From: Clostridia bacterium
GTDB lineage: Bacteria; Bacillota; Clostridia; Christensenellales; Aristaeellaceae
NCBI GenBank assembly: GCA_017465155.1
Contig: JAFTWV010000127.1
Coordinates: 62,001 to 126,000, forward strand
Direction: 5' to 3'
DNA length: 64,000 nt
Position 1 is the stretch's first letter, and each line of letters opens with the position of its first letter. Shown here one piece after another: positions 18,183 through 26,283 of this stretch. Under the pieces are notes generated by a model, which saw only the letters and a program-made list of their open reading frames with translations, did not search any database and was not told the DNA's origin. A program made the position numbers and the translations under genes.

Positions 18183-18596
18183 TTACTGGCAGCCTCCGCA
18201 GCTCGAACAGCCGCCGCAGGAGGCGCAATTGCCGGAACAACCGGCCTCGTCCTCCGTTTCGCCGGTGACGACCAGACGCAGAATACGGTTGACGTTCTCC
18301 ATCATATCGCTGTACTGCTGCTGCGCCTCACGCATGTCCTTGACAAGGACGTTGCCGTCCATCACCTCTGTCGCGGCGTCCAGTGCCTTGCCTGCTTCAG
18401 CCAGCTCGGCAGGATCAAAATCAGGCGTGCGCAGAATCGCTTCCACGGCATTGCGCTTTTCCATGTAGTCAGCAATCACCTGCGTGGCCGCCTCGTCCTT
18501 GGTCACCTGCTGCTCAAGGGACTGCATCTTCTGGAAAACGCCGCTGCTCAGGATTGCCTCGGCCAGCGCCTGCGCCTTCATCATTACATCACGCAT
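18183..18596 (-). CDS. YlbF/YmcA family protein with a cysteine-rich tail
   Basis: A 137-residue helical protein of the YlbF/YmcA (Ric) family, whose Bacillus members form a complex acting on RNase Y. Residues 1-115 are the helical domain. The C-terminal tail holds six cysteines in CSGNC-ASC-GGC-SSC-GGC spacing, a possible metal or iron-sulfur site. In Bacillus the Ric complex carries [4Fe-4S] clusters. It lies between miaB and mutS, 15 bases after miaB, in the same direction. Confidence 0.85.
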   Translation of the reverse strand: MRDVMMKAQALAEAILSSGVFQKMQSLEQQVTKDEAATQVIADYMEKRNAVEAILRTPDFDPAELAEAGKALDAATEVMDGNVLVKDMREAQQQYSDMMENVNRILRLVVTGETEDEAGCSGNCASCGGCSSCGGCQ

Positions 18597-18610
18597 GGAA
18601 CTTACCTCCG

Positions 18611-20011
18611 TTAAATACGTTCACCCACAAGGGTGTTGTTCTTCATCGCCGTCACACGGACACGGATAATCTGCCCGATATCCGCTTCTGTACCAGGGAA
18701 TGTGATAGACACACCATGCCTGCCGTGACCGGACACATCTGCATCACTGCGCCGGGACAGTCCCTCCACCAGCACCTCTTCCTCCATGCCGATAAAGCGG
18801 GACATGGCCTTGCGCTGCCCCTCCTCCTGCGCGGCAATCAGCCGCTTGATGCGGTCCGTGGCAATGTCCTCAGGGATCTGTCCGTCCATTCGCGCAGCAA
18901 CCGTGCCGGTCCGGGGCGAGTAAATGAAGGTGAAGGCACTGTCATAGCCAACCTCCTTCACAATGGACAGCGTGTCCCGGAACTGCTCCTCCGTTTCTCC
19001 GGGGAAGCCGACAATGATGTCCGTCGTCAGCCCAATGCCGGGAACAGATTCGCGAAGCTTGCGCACCCTGTCAAGATATTGTGCGCGGGTATAGCGGCGG
19101 TTCATACGCCGGAGAATCTCATCATTGCCATGCTGAACGGGCAGATGGAACTGCGGCAGAATATGCCTGGACTTTCCCATCACCTCAATCAGCTCATCAG
19201 AGAGATCCTTGGGATGGCTTGTCATGAAACGGATGCGCGGAATGCCAATCTCGTCCAGCTCACGCAGAAGATTTGCAAAGGTAACGCCACCCTCAAGCCC
19301 CTTGCCGTAACTGTTAACATTCTGACCCAGCAGCATAATCTCTTTTACGCCTGCTTCCTTCAGTTCGCGCGCCTCCTTCAGGATCGCCTCCATATCACGG
19401 GAGCGCTCGCGGCCGCGCACATAGGGAACAATGCAATAGCTGCAGAAGTTGTCGCAGCCGTACATGATGGTGATATAGGCTGCATCATTGCGCAGACGTT
19501 TGACTGGCAGATCCTCGGCAATGGTGTCGACGTCCTCCACCTCAATCACCGTACGGTCGCTGTTGAGCGTCTGATACAAGAGCTGCGGAAGCTTGTACAG
19601 GTTGGATGTTCCAAAGGCAAGATCGACAAACCGGTACTGCCGAAGGATCTTTTCCGCCATACCAGGCTGCTGAATCATACAGCCGCATACGGCGATGATG
19701 AGCTTCGGATTGCGTTTGCGAACCTCTTTCAGCCACGTCACATTGCCCAGCGCACGGCGTTCGGCGTTGTCACGTACACAGCAGGTGTTGAAGATGACAA
19801 AGCCTGCCTCTTCGCGGGTAGCAGCTTCCGTCATCCCCATGTCACGCAGCATTCCTGCCAGCTTCTCGCTGTCATGCGCATTCATCTGGCAGCCATAGGT
19901 CACAACATGATAGGATTCAGGGCGATTGGCCATTGCGCTGATCATCGCAGCATAACGGCGCTGCTCAGCCAGCTCTTCGGGGGTGATATGCACAGGCTTA
20001 CGTTCAGCCAT
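18611..20011 (-). CDS. miaB: tRNA-2-methylthio-N6-dimethylallyladenosine synthase
   Basis: A 466-residue radical SAM methylthiotransferase that acts on the product of MiaA. The N-terminal cluster domain has TYGCQMN, CVRDNAE and CGCMIQ cysteines; the radical SAM motif is CDNFCSYC near residue 185; the C-terminal TRAM domain covers about residues 395-466. TRAM is an RNA-binding fold. It is separated from the RNase G gene by three bases. Confidence 0.95.
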   Translation of the reverse strand: MAERKPVHITPEELAEQRRYAAMISAMANRPESYHVVTYGCQMNAHDSEKLAGMLRDMGMTEAATREEAGFVIFNTCCVRDNAERRALGNVTWLKEVRKRNPKLIIAVCGCMIQQPGMAEKILRQYRFVDLAFGTSNLYKLPQLLYQTLNSDRTVIEVEDVDTIAEDLPVKRLRNDAAYITIMYGCDNFCSYCIVPYVRGRERSRDMEAILKEARELKEAGVKEIMLLGQNVNSYGKGLEGGVTFANLLRELDEIGIPRIRFMTSHPKDLSDELIEVMGKSRHILPQFHLPVQHGNDEILRRMNRRYTRAQYLDRVRKLRESVPGIGLTTDIIVGFPGETEEQFRDTLSIVKEVGYDSAFTFIYSPRTGTVAARMDGQIPEDIATDRIKRLIAAQEEGQRKAMSRFIGMEEEVLVEGLSRRSDADVSGHGRHGVSITFPGTEADIGQIIRVRVTAMKNNTLVGERI

Positions 20012-20014
20012 GGG

Positions 20015-21160
20015 TTATTCCTCCTGACGGGATTCCTTGTCGATGGATTTCATCACTTCCCTGAGCGGCGGGCGGGAGCGTTTACGCGTCATCTCCACCA
20101 GTCCAAGGGATGTAAAGCCATGTATAACCGTCTTGACCCGGTCTGCAGCAAAGCATCGTGCCAGTTCGTCCAGAACAGCCTGTTGATGCTCCCTGGAGAT
20201 CATGTCTATCATATCAATGATGATGATGCCGCTGAAATTGCGCAGCCGAACCTGACGGGCAATCTCCGCGCAGGCTTCCATGTTCAGCTGCAGAACGGTC
20301 TCCGCCAGCTCGCGCCTGCCGGTAAATTTCGCGGTGTTCACGTCAATGACCGTCATGGCTTCGCATGGATCGAACACCAGATTACCGCCGCTTTCCAGCC
20401 ACACACGCCGCTCCTGCGCGTTTTTTACCTGGGTGCTGATGCGTGCAACATCAAACAGCTCGTCCCCCATCAGCTTGATTGGCGCGATGGGAGCAAGCTG
20501 CTCTGCCAACGCCGCGTCATTGGTGACGATACGGTCGATGCCGCGGGGCCGATAATCATCCAGCACGCCATCAAGCACAGTTCGCGGAGTATAAAGAAGG
20601 GACGGCACATGGGCCGTAGGCGCGGCGCGGCGTATGCGCTCCCAGCGTTCCAGCAGCATTTCCGCTTCACTGCGGATGACCGCTTCCTCTGCGTCAGCAG
20701 CAGCAGCGCGCATGACAAGGCCGAACCTGCCGCTGGCAATGCGCCTGCCCATCTCCTTCAGCACTTTACGTACATGCTCAGAGGTAATACGGGACGAAAC
20801 TGCGATTTGTCGATTCAGCGGGGAAAGCAGTACATACTCGCCGCACAGATTGACGTCCCGGGAGAGAAACGCGCCCTTGACACCCTGCGCTTCCTTTCTG
20901 ACCTGCACAAGCACGGGGGCTCCGGCCTGAAGACGCGGCAGCTCCCCGGCGTTTCTTTCTTCCAGCGGCAGAAAACCGTTTTTCTCCTGCCCGATCTGAA
21001 TAAAAGCAGCCTTCATGCCGGGCACAACGCGCTCCACCTTGCCCAGATAGATCGCCTCAGCAGAGGATGTCCCGTCCTGCGGAAGATACTCCACCAGACA
21101 GCCATCCTCCACCACAGCAATGTCCCGGCATTCGCGCTGCCGGATATAAATCTCACGCAT
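20015..21160 (-). CDS. rng: Ribonuclease G/E family protein
   Basis: A 381-residue endoribonuclease of the RNase G type, without the long C-terminal scaffold of RNase E. The S1-like N-terminal part has IYLGKVERVVPG and AAFIQIG. The catalytic aspartates are in IDVNTAKFTG (near residue 277) and IIIIDMIDM (near residue 312). It likely matures rRNA and cleaves mRNA. Its ATG overlaps the stop of the DUF2344 gene by one base (TGATG). The zinc-link cysteine pair of RNase E was not seen. Confidence 0.92.
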   Translation of the reverse strand: MREIYIRQRECRDIAVVEDGCLVEYLPQDGTSSAEAIYLGKVERVVPGMKAAFIQIGQEKNGFLPLEERNAGELPRLQAGAPVLVQVRKEAQGVKGAFLSRDVNLCGEYVLLSPLNRQIAVSSRITSEHVRKVLKEMGRRIASGRFGLVMRAAAADAEEAVIRSEAEMLLERWERIRRAAPTAHVPSLLYTPRTVLDGVLDDYRPRGIDRIVTNDAALAEQLAPIAPIKLMGDELFDVARISTQVKNAQERRVWLESGGNLVFDPCEAMTVIDVNTAKFTGRRELAETVLQLNMEACAEIARQVRLRNFSGIIIIDMIDMISREHQQAVLDELARCFAADRVKTVIHGFTSLGLVEMTRKRSRPPLREVMKSIDKESRQEE

Positions 21161-21834
21161 CACAGCGTCTCCAGCGGAACGAGCGCACCAGCTTCATCGC
21201 AGCCAAGCAGCCGGTTCCTGACAGTCAGCACCCGCGGCACAGCTTCCATACCCGTGAAGGCCGCCAGTGCATCCATGAGCATGTTAGGCTTGCAGGCAAG
21301 ACGCTCCGTCAGCGTCATGACAGCATGAATCTTATTGCCATCCATGGTCAGGGTGTGGATCAGGGGGCGGATGTCCGTTTCCTTCATGCCAGACTTGGTC
21401 TTGCGCATCGCCATGATCGATTCCTGCGCAAGGAAATCATTCAGCTGATTCTCGATGATCTTCGCTGCAGACATATCGTCCAGCGTCAAGGTATAATCAG
21501 CTGCTGATACCTGTGCCATCAGCGCCATGCGGCGGTCATCAAGCACCTTGGCGCAGGAAAGCTGCATATCCGGCGGCATGGCAGCGTTCATCGCGGACAG
21601 AAACGCTTCCGGAGACACCTCTCGCTCCAGCTGCACCTCCATGATCTCGTTGCGACCGGCAGCGCCGGTAGACAGCGCGGATGCAAACGTCAGGAGAATA
21701 TGGGGATTAAAGCCCTTTGAATAGCTCACAGGAAGCCCGGAGCGGCGCAGAGCACGCTGTACAGCCCGCTGAATATCCAGATGCCCGATGTGACGAAGAC
21801 GCTCGGACTTTTCAAATACTGCCATCATCCGCAA
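21160..21834 (-). CDS. TIGR03936 / DUF2344 radical-SAM-associated protein
   Basis: A 224-residue protein of the family that accompanies or is fused to TIGR03960 radical SAM enzymes. The start RLRHIGHLDIQRAVQRALRR and the following SKGFNPHI are diagnostic. Function is unknown; the constant pairing with the radical SAM protein and RNase G suggests RNA or translation-related modification. It overlaps the radical SAM gene by ten bases and rng by one base. Confidence 0.92.
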   Translation of the reverse strand: MRMMAVFEKSERLRHIGHLDIQRAVQRALRRSGLPVSYSKGFNPHILLTFASALSTGAAGRNEIMEVQLEREVSPEAFLSAMNAAMPPDMQLSCAKVLDDRRMALMAQVSAADYTLTLDDMSAAKIIENQLNDFLAQESIMAMRKTKSGMKETDIRPLIHTLTMDGNKIHAVMTLTERLACKPNMLMDALAAFTGMEAVPRVLTVRNRLLGCDEAGALVPLETL

Positions 21835-23675
21835 AACTTACACACCCCCTTGAACCGCTGCAGGCCACAGCCATTGCAGCCCTTGCGGCAATCCTTCGTG
21901 GTTGCGGCGCGGTCTGCTTTTTCCTTTTCGCGCCAGAGGAATTCCTTGGTCACACCGCAGTCAATGACATCCCACGGCATGATCTCGTCCTTTTCGCGGC
22001 GGCGGAAGGCATAGAAAGCCGGATCAATGCCCGTTTCCTCAAACGCTTCGCGCCATGCCTCGTACTTGAAATGCTCACCCCAGCTGTCCAGCATGCAGCC
22101 CTTTTCAAAGGCGCGCAGCAGCACCTTACCCATCCTGCGGTCTCCGCGGGCGAAGCAGGCCTCCAGATAGCTCAGGTCAGATTCATGGTAATTGAAGTTG
22201 ACGCCCTTGACCTCGCGCAGCTTGTCGCGCAAATGCTTCTGTTTTTCCTTGACGATCTCCTGCGTATCCTGCGGTTCCCATTGGAAAGGTGTAAAGGGCT
22301 TGGGCACAAACACGGAGGCGCTGCAGGTCACGCGCAGGCCCTTGGCCCTCTGCGCCTTGGGAATAGCAAAATACTCAGCTGTGACCTTGCGTGCCAGATC
22401 AGCTATACCGTCCAGATCTTCGTAGGTCTCGGTGGGCAGACCCATCATGAAGTACAGCTTCACGCTGGACCAGCCGCCAGCAAAAGCGTCGCGTACCTTT
22501 TCAATCAGATCCTCTTCGGTCACACCCTTGTTGATCACATCGCGCAGGCGCTGTGTACCCGCCTCAGGAGCAAAGGTCAGCGAGGTCTTGCGCTCCTTCT
22601 GCGTTTCCTCCAGGGACTCCTTCAGCACGCTGTCCAGACGCAGGGACGGCAGGCTGATGGAAACGCGCTTCTCCTTCAGGCGGCGGATCAGCTCGCGGAT
22701 GAGCTCCGCAAGGCAGGTGTAGTCGCCGGAGGACAGGCTGGACAAGCTGATATCCTCATAGCCGGTGGCGTTCTCAAGCGATACTGCCAGATCGACCAGA
22801 CGTTCCAGACTGCGTTCACGCACGGGCCGATACAGCATGCCTGCCTGACAGAAGCGGCAGCCGCGCGTACAGCCGCGCATGATCTCCAGCATGATGCGAT
22901 CATGGATGATCTCCGTATAAGGCACGGGAATTTCCGTAGGATAATAGGTCTCATCCAGATCCTTGATGATCGCCTTGAGCACCTTCTCAGGCGCTTCCGG
23001 ACAGTTGGGCTTCATGGACGCGATGGTGCCGTCCGCATGATAGGTCACATCGTAGAGGGCAGGCACATACACGCCCTGAACACCGCAAAGCCGCTTGAGT
23101 ATGGTCAGGCGAGATGCGCCCTCCTTCCTGCCATCGCGAATGATGCGGTTCAGCTCAAGGATCTGCTCCTCGCCGTCGCCAACCATGAACGCATCGATGA
23201 AATCCGCAAGAGGCTCAGGGTTGAAAGCGCAAGGGCCGCCTGCAACGATGATGGGCGCTTCCTCGCCGCGTTCCTCGCGCTTGAGCGCGATACCGCCAAG
23301 CTTCAGCATTGCAAGGATGTTGGTATAGCTCATCTCATACTGGAGTGTGAAGCCAACCACATCAAATTCATTCAAAGCGCGGCGGTTTTCCAGCGAGAAC
23401 AGCGGCACATCCTCCTGCTGCATCAGCTCCATCATGTCCACCCACGGCATGCAGACGCGCTCGCAAAGCATGTCCGGTTGGCTGTTGATGCCATGATAGA
23501 GGATTTTCATACCCAGATGGGACATGGCCACCTCATAGGTATCCGGGAAGCAGAATGCAAAATGCAGTGCTGCTTCGTCCCAGGGCTTCAGGGTCGTATT
23601 CATTTCGCCGCCAGTGTATCGGGGTGCTTTCTGCACCTTTTCCAGCATGGCTTCGATTTTTTCATGCATCGTCAA
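21825..23675 (-). CDS. TIGR03960 family B12-binding-domain radical SAM protein
   Basis: A protein of about 616 residues. The N-terminal part has the cobalamin-domain-like layout with YHGINSQ and CERVCMPW; the radical SAM motif CTRGCRFCQ lies near residue 270, and the C-terminus ends in a cysteine cluster (CRKGCNGCG, CKFCG). Reaction unknown. The TTG at 23675 has AGGAGG nine bases upstream, while the ATG two codons later has it fifteen bases away, so the TTG is likely. It is the first gene of the block that runs to mutL and ynbB. The cobalamin dependence fits the B12 uptake and salvage genes at 55-64 kb. Confidence 0.9.
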   Translation of the reverse strand: MTMHEKIEAMLEKVQKAPRYTGGEMNTTLKPWDEAALHFAFCFPDTYEVAMSHLGMKILYHGINSQPDMLCERVCMPWVDMMELMQQEDVPLFSLENRRALNEFDVVGFTLQYEMSYTNILAMLKLGGIALKREERGEEAPIIVAGGPCAFNPEPLADFIDAFMVGDGEEQILELNRIIRDGRKEGASRLTILKRLCGVQGVYVPALYDVTYHADGTIASMKPNCPEAPEKVLKAIIKDLDETYYPTEIPVPYTEIIHDRIMLEIMRGCTRGCRFCQAGMLYRPVRERSLERLVDLAVSLENATGYEDISLSSLSSGDYTCLAELIRELIRRLKEKRVSISLPSLRLDSVLKESLEETQKERKTSLTFAPEAGTQRLRDVINKGVTEEDLIEKVRDAFAGGWSSVKLYFMMGLPTETYEDLDGIADLARKVTAEYFAIPKAQRAKGLRVTCSASVFVPKPFTPFQWEPQDTQEIVKEKQKHLRDKLREVKGVNFNYHESDLSYLEACFARGDRRMGKVLLRAFEKGCMLDSWGEHFKYEAWREAFEETGIDPAFYAFRRREKDEIMPWDVIDCGVTKEFLWREKEKADRAATTKDCRKGCNGCGLQRFKGVCKFCG

Positions 23676-23772
23676 GCAGGGATTCCTCCTTTGCAGGATG
23701 AGATCAGGCATGAGCCCGGAGTTAATTGTATCGGATGCGTCATCCCCATACAGGCAGATTAACGCACCTTAT

Positions 23773-23801
23773 AATGTACCATTTTTCGCGCAGAAGGTCA
23801 A
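23773..23801 (-). promoter_or_regulatory. Candidate promoter of the TIGR03960-to-ynbB block
   Basis: On the minus strand TTGACC and TACATT are spaced by 17 bases, about 100 bases before the start. Confidence 0.5.
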
Positions 23802-23890
23802 TGTTTTGGGACAGGAAAATTGTTGTTTACTCATATATCAGCCATGCTTTTTTTCCGCATGCCCGGGCATACTGGACAGGAGGTGATTTG

Positions 23891-24238
23891 ATGTTGAGAA
23901 CCTTTTTATTCGGCGCGGTCTGTTATCCGGCACTGGAGCTGCTGACGCGCAGAAAAACACATTATTCCATGGCACTGGCTGGGGGCATGTCTACCGTCTT
24001 GATCCGGAGAATCAGCCGCTTTCCAATCAGCAGATTTGCAAGAGTGCTGCTCTGCGGCGCCGGAATCACAGCCGTTGAGTATGGCTGCGGATGCGTCTGG
24101 AACCGCGCCTATCGCGTATGGGATTACCGCCGGATGCCTATGAACTGGCGCGGGCAGATCTGCCTGCCCTATACGCTGCTCTGGTGCGGTCTCAGCGCTT
24201 GCCTGCTGGCTTGCCTGGACTTACGCAAGCAAACTTGA
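23891..24238 (+). CDS. Small membrane protein, putative ABC-transporter type IV family
   Basis: A 115-residue protein with three to four hydrophobic segments and the pattern EYGCG...WNRAYRVWDYRRMPMNWRG, as in the family annotated as putative ABC-transporter type IV (PF06541-like). The pattern recalls integral membrane proteins with a conserved WDYS-type motif; its function is not established. The start follows AGGAGG by seven bases; the frame is open further upstream without a site. It stands alone on the plus strand between two minus-strand operons. Confidence 0.75.
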   Translation: MLRTFLFGAVCYPALELLTRRKTHYSMALAGGMSTVLIRRISRFPISRFARVLLCGAGITAVEYGCGCVWNRAYRVWDYRRMPMNWRGQICLPYTLLWCGLSACLLACLDLRKQT

Positions 24239-24246
24239 CGCACAGC

Positions 24247-24280
24247 AAAATGGCCGGACAGCACACAGCTGTCCGGTCTC
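24247..24280. terminator. Bidirectional terminator between convergent genes
   Basis: A perfect nine-base stem (CCGGACAGC / GCTGTCCGG) with a five-base loop. T-rich flanks are present but short on both strands. Confidence 0.6.
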
Positions 24281-24281
24281 A

Positions 24282-25442
24282 TTATGAATGCTTATGATCT
24301 TCCCCATCCTCTGGCTTCTTGCCGATCAGACCACCAGTCATCTCGTTCAGATTGCGCCCTGCCTTTCTCATGCCGCCCTTCACCGATCCCGCAGACAGGA
24401 TGCCATAACCAATCAGACCTACCACAAGAATCCCGATCACAAACAGCAAACCGCTGCTGACGCCATTTCCGGTTTCTTCTGTCTGCGCAGCCGCATCCGG
24501 CTCGCCCTGCGTCACTCCGCCTGATGATTGCAGCGGCGCATCATTCACATCCGACATGGTGCGACCAGCTGAACCGACAACGCCGCCATACAATGCGCGC
24601 TTGAGTACGTCTGCCATCAAGGGCATGCTTGTAAGCACGCGCTCCTTTTCCAGCGTATAGGTACCGCATTCCAGCAGGATGCTTCGCGGAAGCAGATCCT
24701 GATTGAAGGTTCCCTTTCCCATGTAGATATCCTTGATCAGTCCAGGATACACCCGGTCGCCCACAGCCTTAACCAACAGGGCAAACTCCTTGTTGACCTC
24801 AGCATTCTGATTCCCGCGTCCGACAAGAATGCGAACTTTCGAGGCCTGCTTTCCCCCGAGGGTCACAGCGTACGATTCCGGGTCGGGAATCCCGTCACGG
24901 TGGATATCGAGGATACAGTCGGGGGCGTTCTCCCGGAGGAGCTGAACTGCCGTCTGACGGGATCGTCTATATGCTCCCGCATCATGCGGATGATGCATGG
25001 CATCCGATACGACAGCTTCCGTACCACCCTCGGACAAATGATCTGCAAGGGACTGAGCGACCTCATAGATGGTTCCCCGGTCATTGGTAGAGTAATACCC
25101 GTCGGAAGGCTCATAGGATTCGTCGCTGTGCGTACAGTATAGAGCAATCCGACGTGTCATGGCACTGACGGGCAGCGCTGAATCCGCATCCATCCAATCA
25201 AGGGAAGGCAGCGCTACGCTGCCTCTGTCGGCAGCAACCGCCCGGCCTTTCATAATGGATACAATCTCATAGAGCCGGTTTTCACCGGAAATGTACTGAT
25301 CGCCGACAGCGGGTTCATCACCGATGATCGTCAAAACCTCTCCCGTTTCTCCGACGATCTCCCATACCTCATACGCATCTGCCTGAGCTGAGGATGCCCA
25401 CAGCATGATGAAGACTACCAGAATCGCACACACCTTTTTCAT
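24282..25442 (-). CDS. SpoIIP-like N-acetylmuramoyl-L-alanine amidase, membrane-anchored
   Basis: A 386-residue exported protein. It has a signal peptide (hydrophobic residues 5-20), a SpoIIP-type amidase/endopeptidase domain (about 95-300) with YCTHSDESY, DIHRDG and LECGTYT, and a C-terminal transmembrane helix near residue 345 followed by a basic tail. SpoIIP digests septal peptidoglycan during engulfment. This copy lacks the gpr context of the second copy at 29.6 kb and is paired, with a four-base overlap, with a DUF1614 membrane protein. Its substrate and stage are inferred. Confidence 0.85.
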   Translation of the reverse strand: MKKVCAILVVFIMLWASSAQADAYEVWEIVGETGEVLTIIGDEPAVGDQYISGENRLYEIVSIMKGRAVAADRGSVALPSLDWMDADSALPVSAMTRRIALYCTHSDESYEPSDGYYSTNDRGTIYEVAQSLADHLSEGGTEAVVSDAMHHPHDAGAYRRSRQTAVQLLRENAPDCILDIHRDGIPDPESYAVTLGGKQASKVRILVGRGNQNAEVNKEFALLVKAVGDRVYPGLIKDIYMGKGTFNQDLLPRSILLECGTYTLEKERVLTSMPLMADVLKRALYGGVVGSAGRTMSDVNDAPLQSSGGVTQGEPDAAAQTEETGNGVSSGLLFVIGILVVGLIGYGILSAGSVKGGMRKAGRNLNEMTGGLIGKKPEDGEDHKHS

Positions 25443-26065
25443 GTTTGATCACCACCCTTTGCTGACGTCCTGCGCACCATCCGTTCCACGGCTTCTCCCA
25501 CCAGCTCACACATCAGCACCGCAAGCACACCGCTGATGACCACTGCGTCAGCGATTCCTGCGCCGCCGAGAACCAGCTGCTGGTCGATCCCTTTTGCCCA
25601 ATTGACAGCCGCCGTCGTCACATCAGCCAGCAATACGCCTGCAATGCCGCAGATAAACGCTCCCCGGCGCGATCGGCCCAACACCCATGCAATCACGCCG
25701 CCCGCCAAGCCGTAGAGCAGCATCGGATCAACAGGAAGCTCCTCTGCCTCAGCCGGCAGCAGCAATGACAGGCCATAAACCGCAGCGCCCGTCAGCACGC
25801 TTCCAAGCAGCGTACGCCAACGTTCCAGAGATTCATCCGCACGGATCAGCAGATACACGCAGATTGCCACAGGAATCAATGCGCCGCCGACGCTGACAGA
25901 TACCGGACCCAGTTTCACATTGGGCAGCAGTGTTCCCACGAGCATTGCGCCAATCACAGCCAGCGCTTCCCGGTCTCTCATGTACATCCTGTCCAGCACC
26001 CGCTGCAGGACGCCGCAGAATACGAGGACGGCTGTTACCGTCAAAATCATCATGCCAGCAGACAT
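25439..26065 (-). CDS. DUF1614 family membrane protein
   Basis: A 208-residue protein with about six hydrophobic segments. The stretch GTLLPNVKLG and the later GGAGIADAVVISG match the DUF1614 family as I know it. Function unknown. GGAGG lies five bases before the ATG. It is cotranscribed with the SpoIIP-like gene, so a role in the sporulating cell envelope is possible. Confidence 0.8.
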   Translation of the reverse strand: MSAGMMILTVTAVLVFCGVLQRVLDRMYMRDREALAVIGAMLVGTLLPNVKLGPVSVSVGGALIPVAICVYLLIRADESLERWRTLLGSVLTGAAVYGLSLLLPAEAEELPVDPMLLYGLAGGVIAWVLGRSRRGAFICGIAGVLLADVTTAAVNWAKGIDQQLVLGGAGIADAVVISGVLAVLMCELVGEAVERMVRRTSAKGGDQT

Positions 26066-26163
26066 CGTTTGCCTCCATTCAAACGGATTTCATTACAAAC
26101 AGAGCGTTCCCACAAATCGTATGAAATAACCGTGAAAACGGCTAAATTGGGAGCCTGAGGTAC

Positions 26164-26192
26164 TTGACGATACAAGGATATTTTGATAGAAT
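26164..26192 (+). promoter_or_regulatory. Promoter of the 760-residue unknown protein
   Basis: TTGACG, 17 bases, TAGAAT, about 90 bases before the start codon. Confidence 0.75.
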
Positions 26193-26219
26193 TTTATTAG
26201 GTGGTACTATATCAATAAG

Positions 26220-26243
26220 GCCATCGCTATGAACAGCGTTGGC
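26220..26243 (+). other. Hairpin in the 5' leader
   Basis: GCCATCGCT and AGCGTTGGC pair over nine positions with one mismatch around a six-base loop, about 40 bases before the start codon. No known riboswitch class was recognised. Confidence 0.4.
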
Positions 26244-26283
26244 GGGTTCATTTTCATATCATCTTATGTATGGAGGCATATTG

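Noticed and set aside
18383..21328. A 981-codon open frame on the plus strand, opposite ylbF, miaB, rng and DUF2344
   Set aside because: It is the antisense frame of well-supported genes. GC-rich codons with few antisense stops explain its length, and it has no recognisable motif.
21717..23762. A 681-codon plus-strand frame opposite the TIGR03960 radical SAM gene
   Set aside because: Antisense artefact of the same kind; rich in His, Gln and Ala as expected for reversed codons, without a ribosome-binding site.
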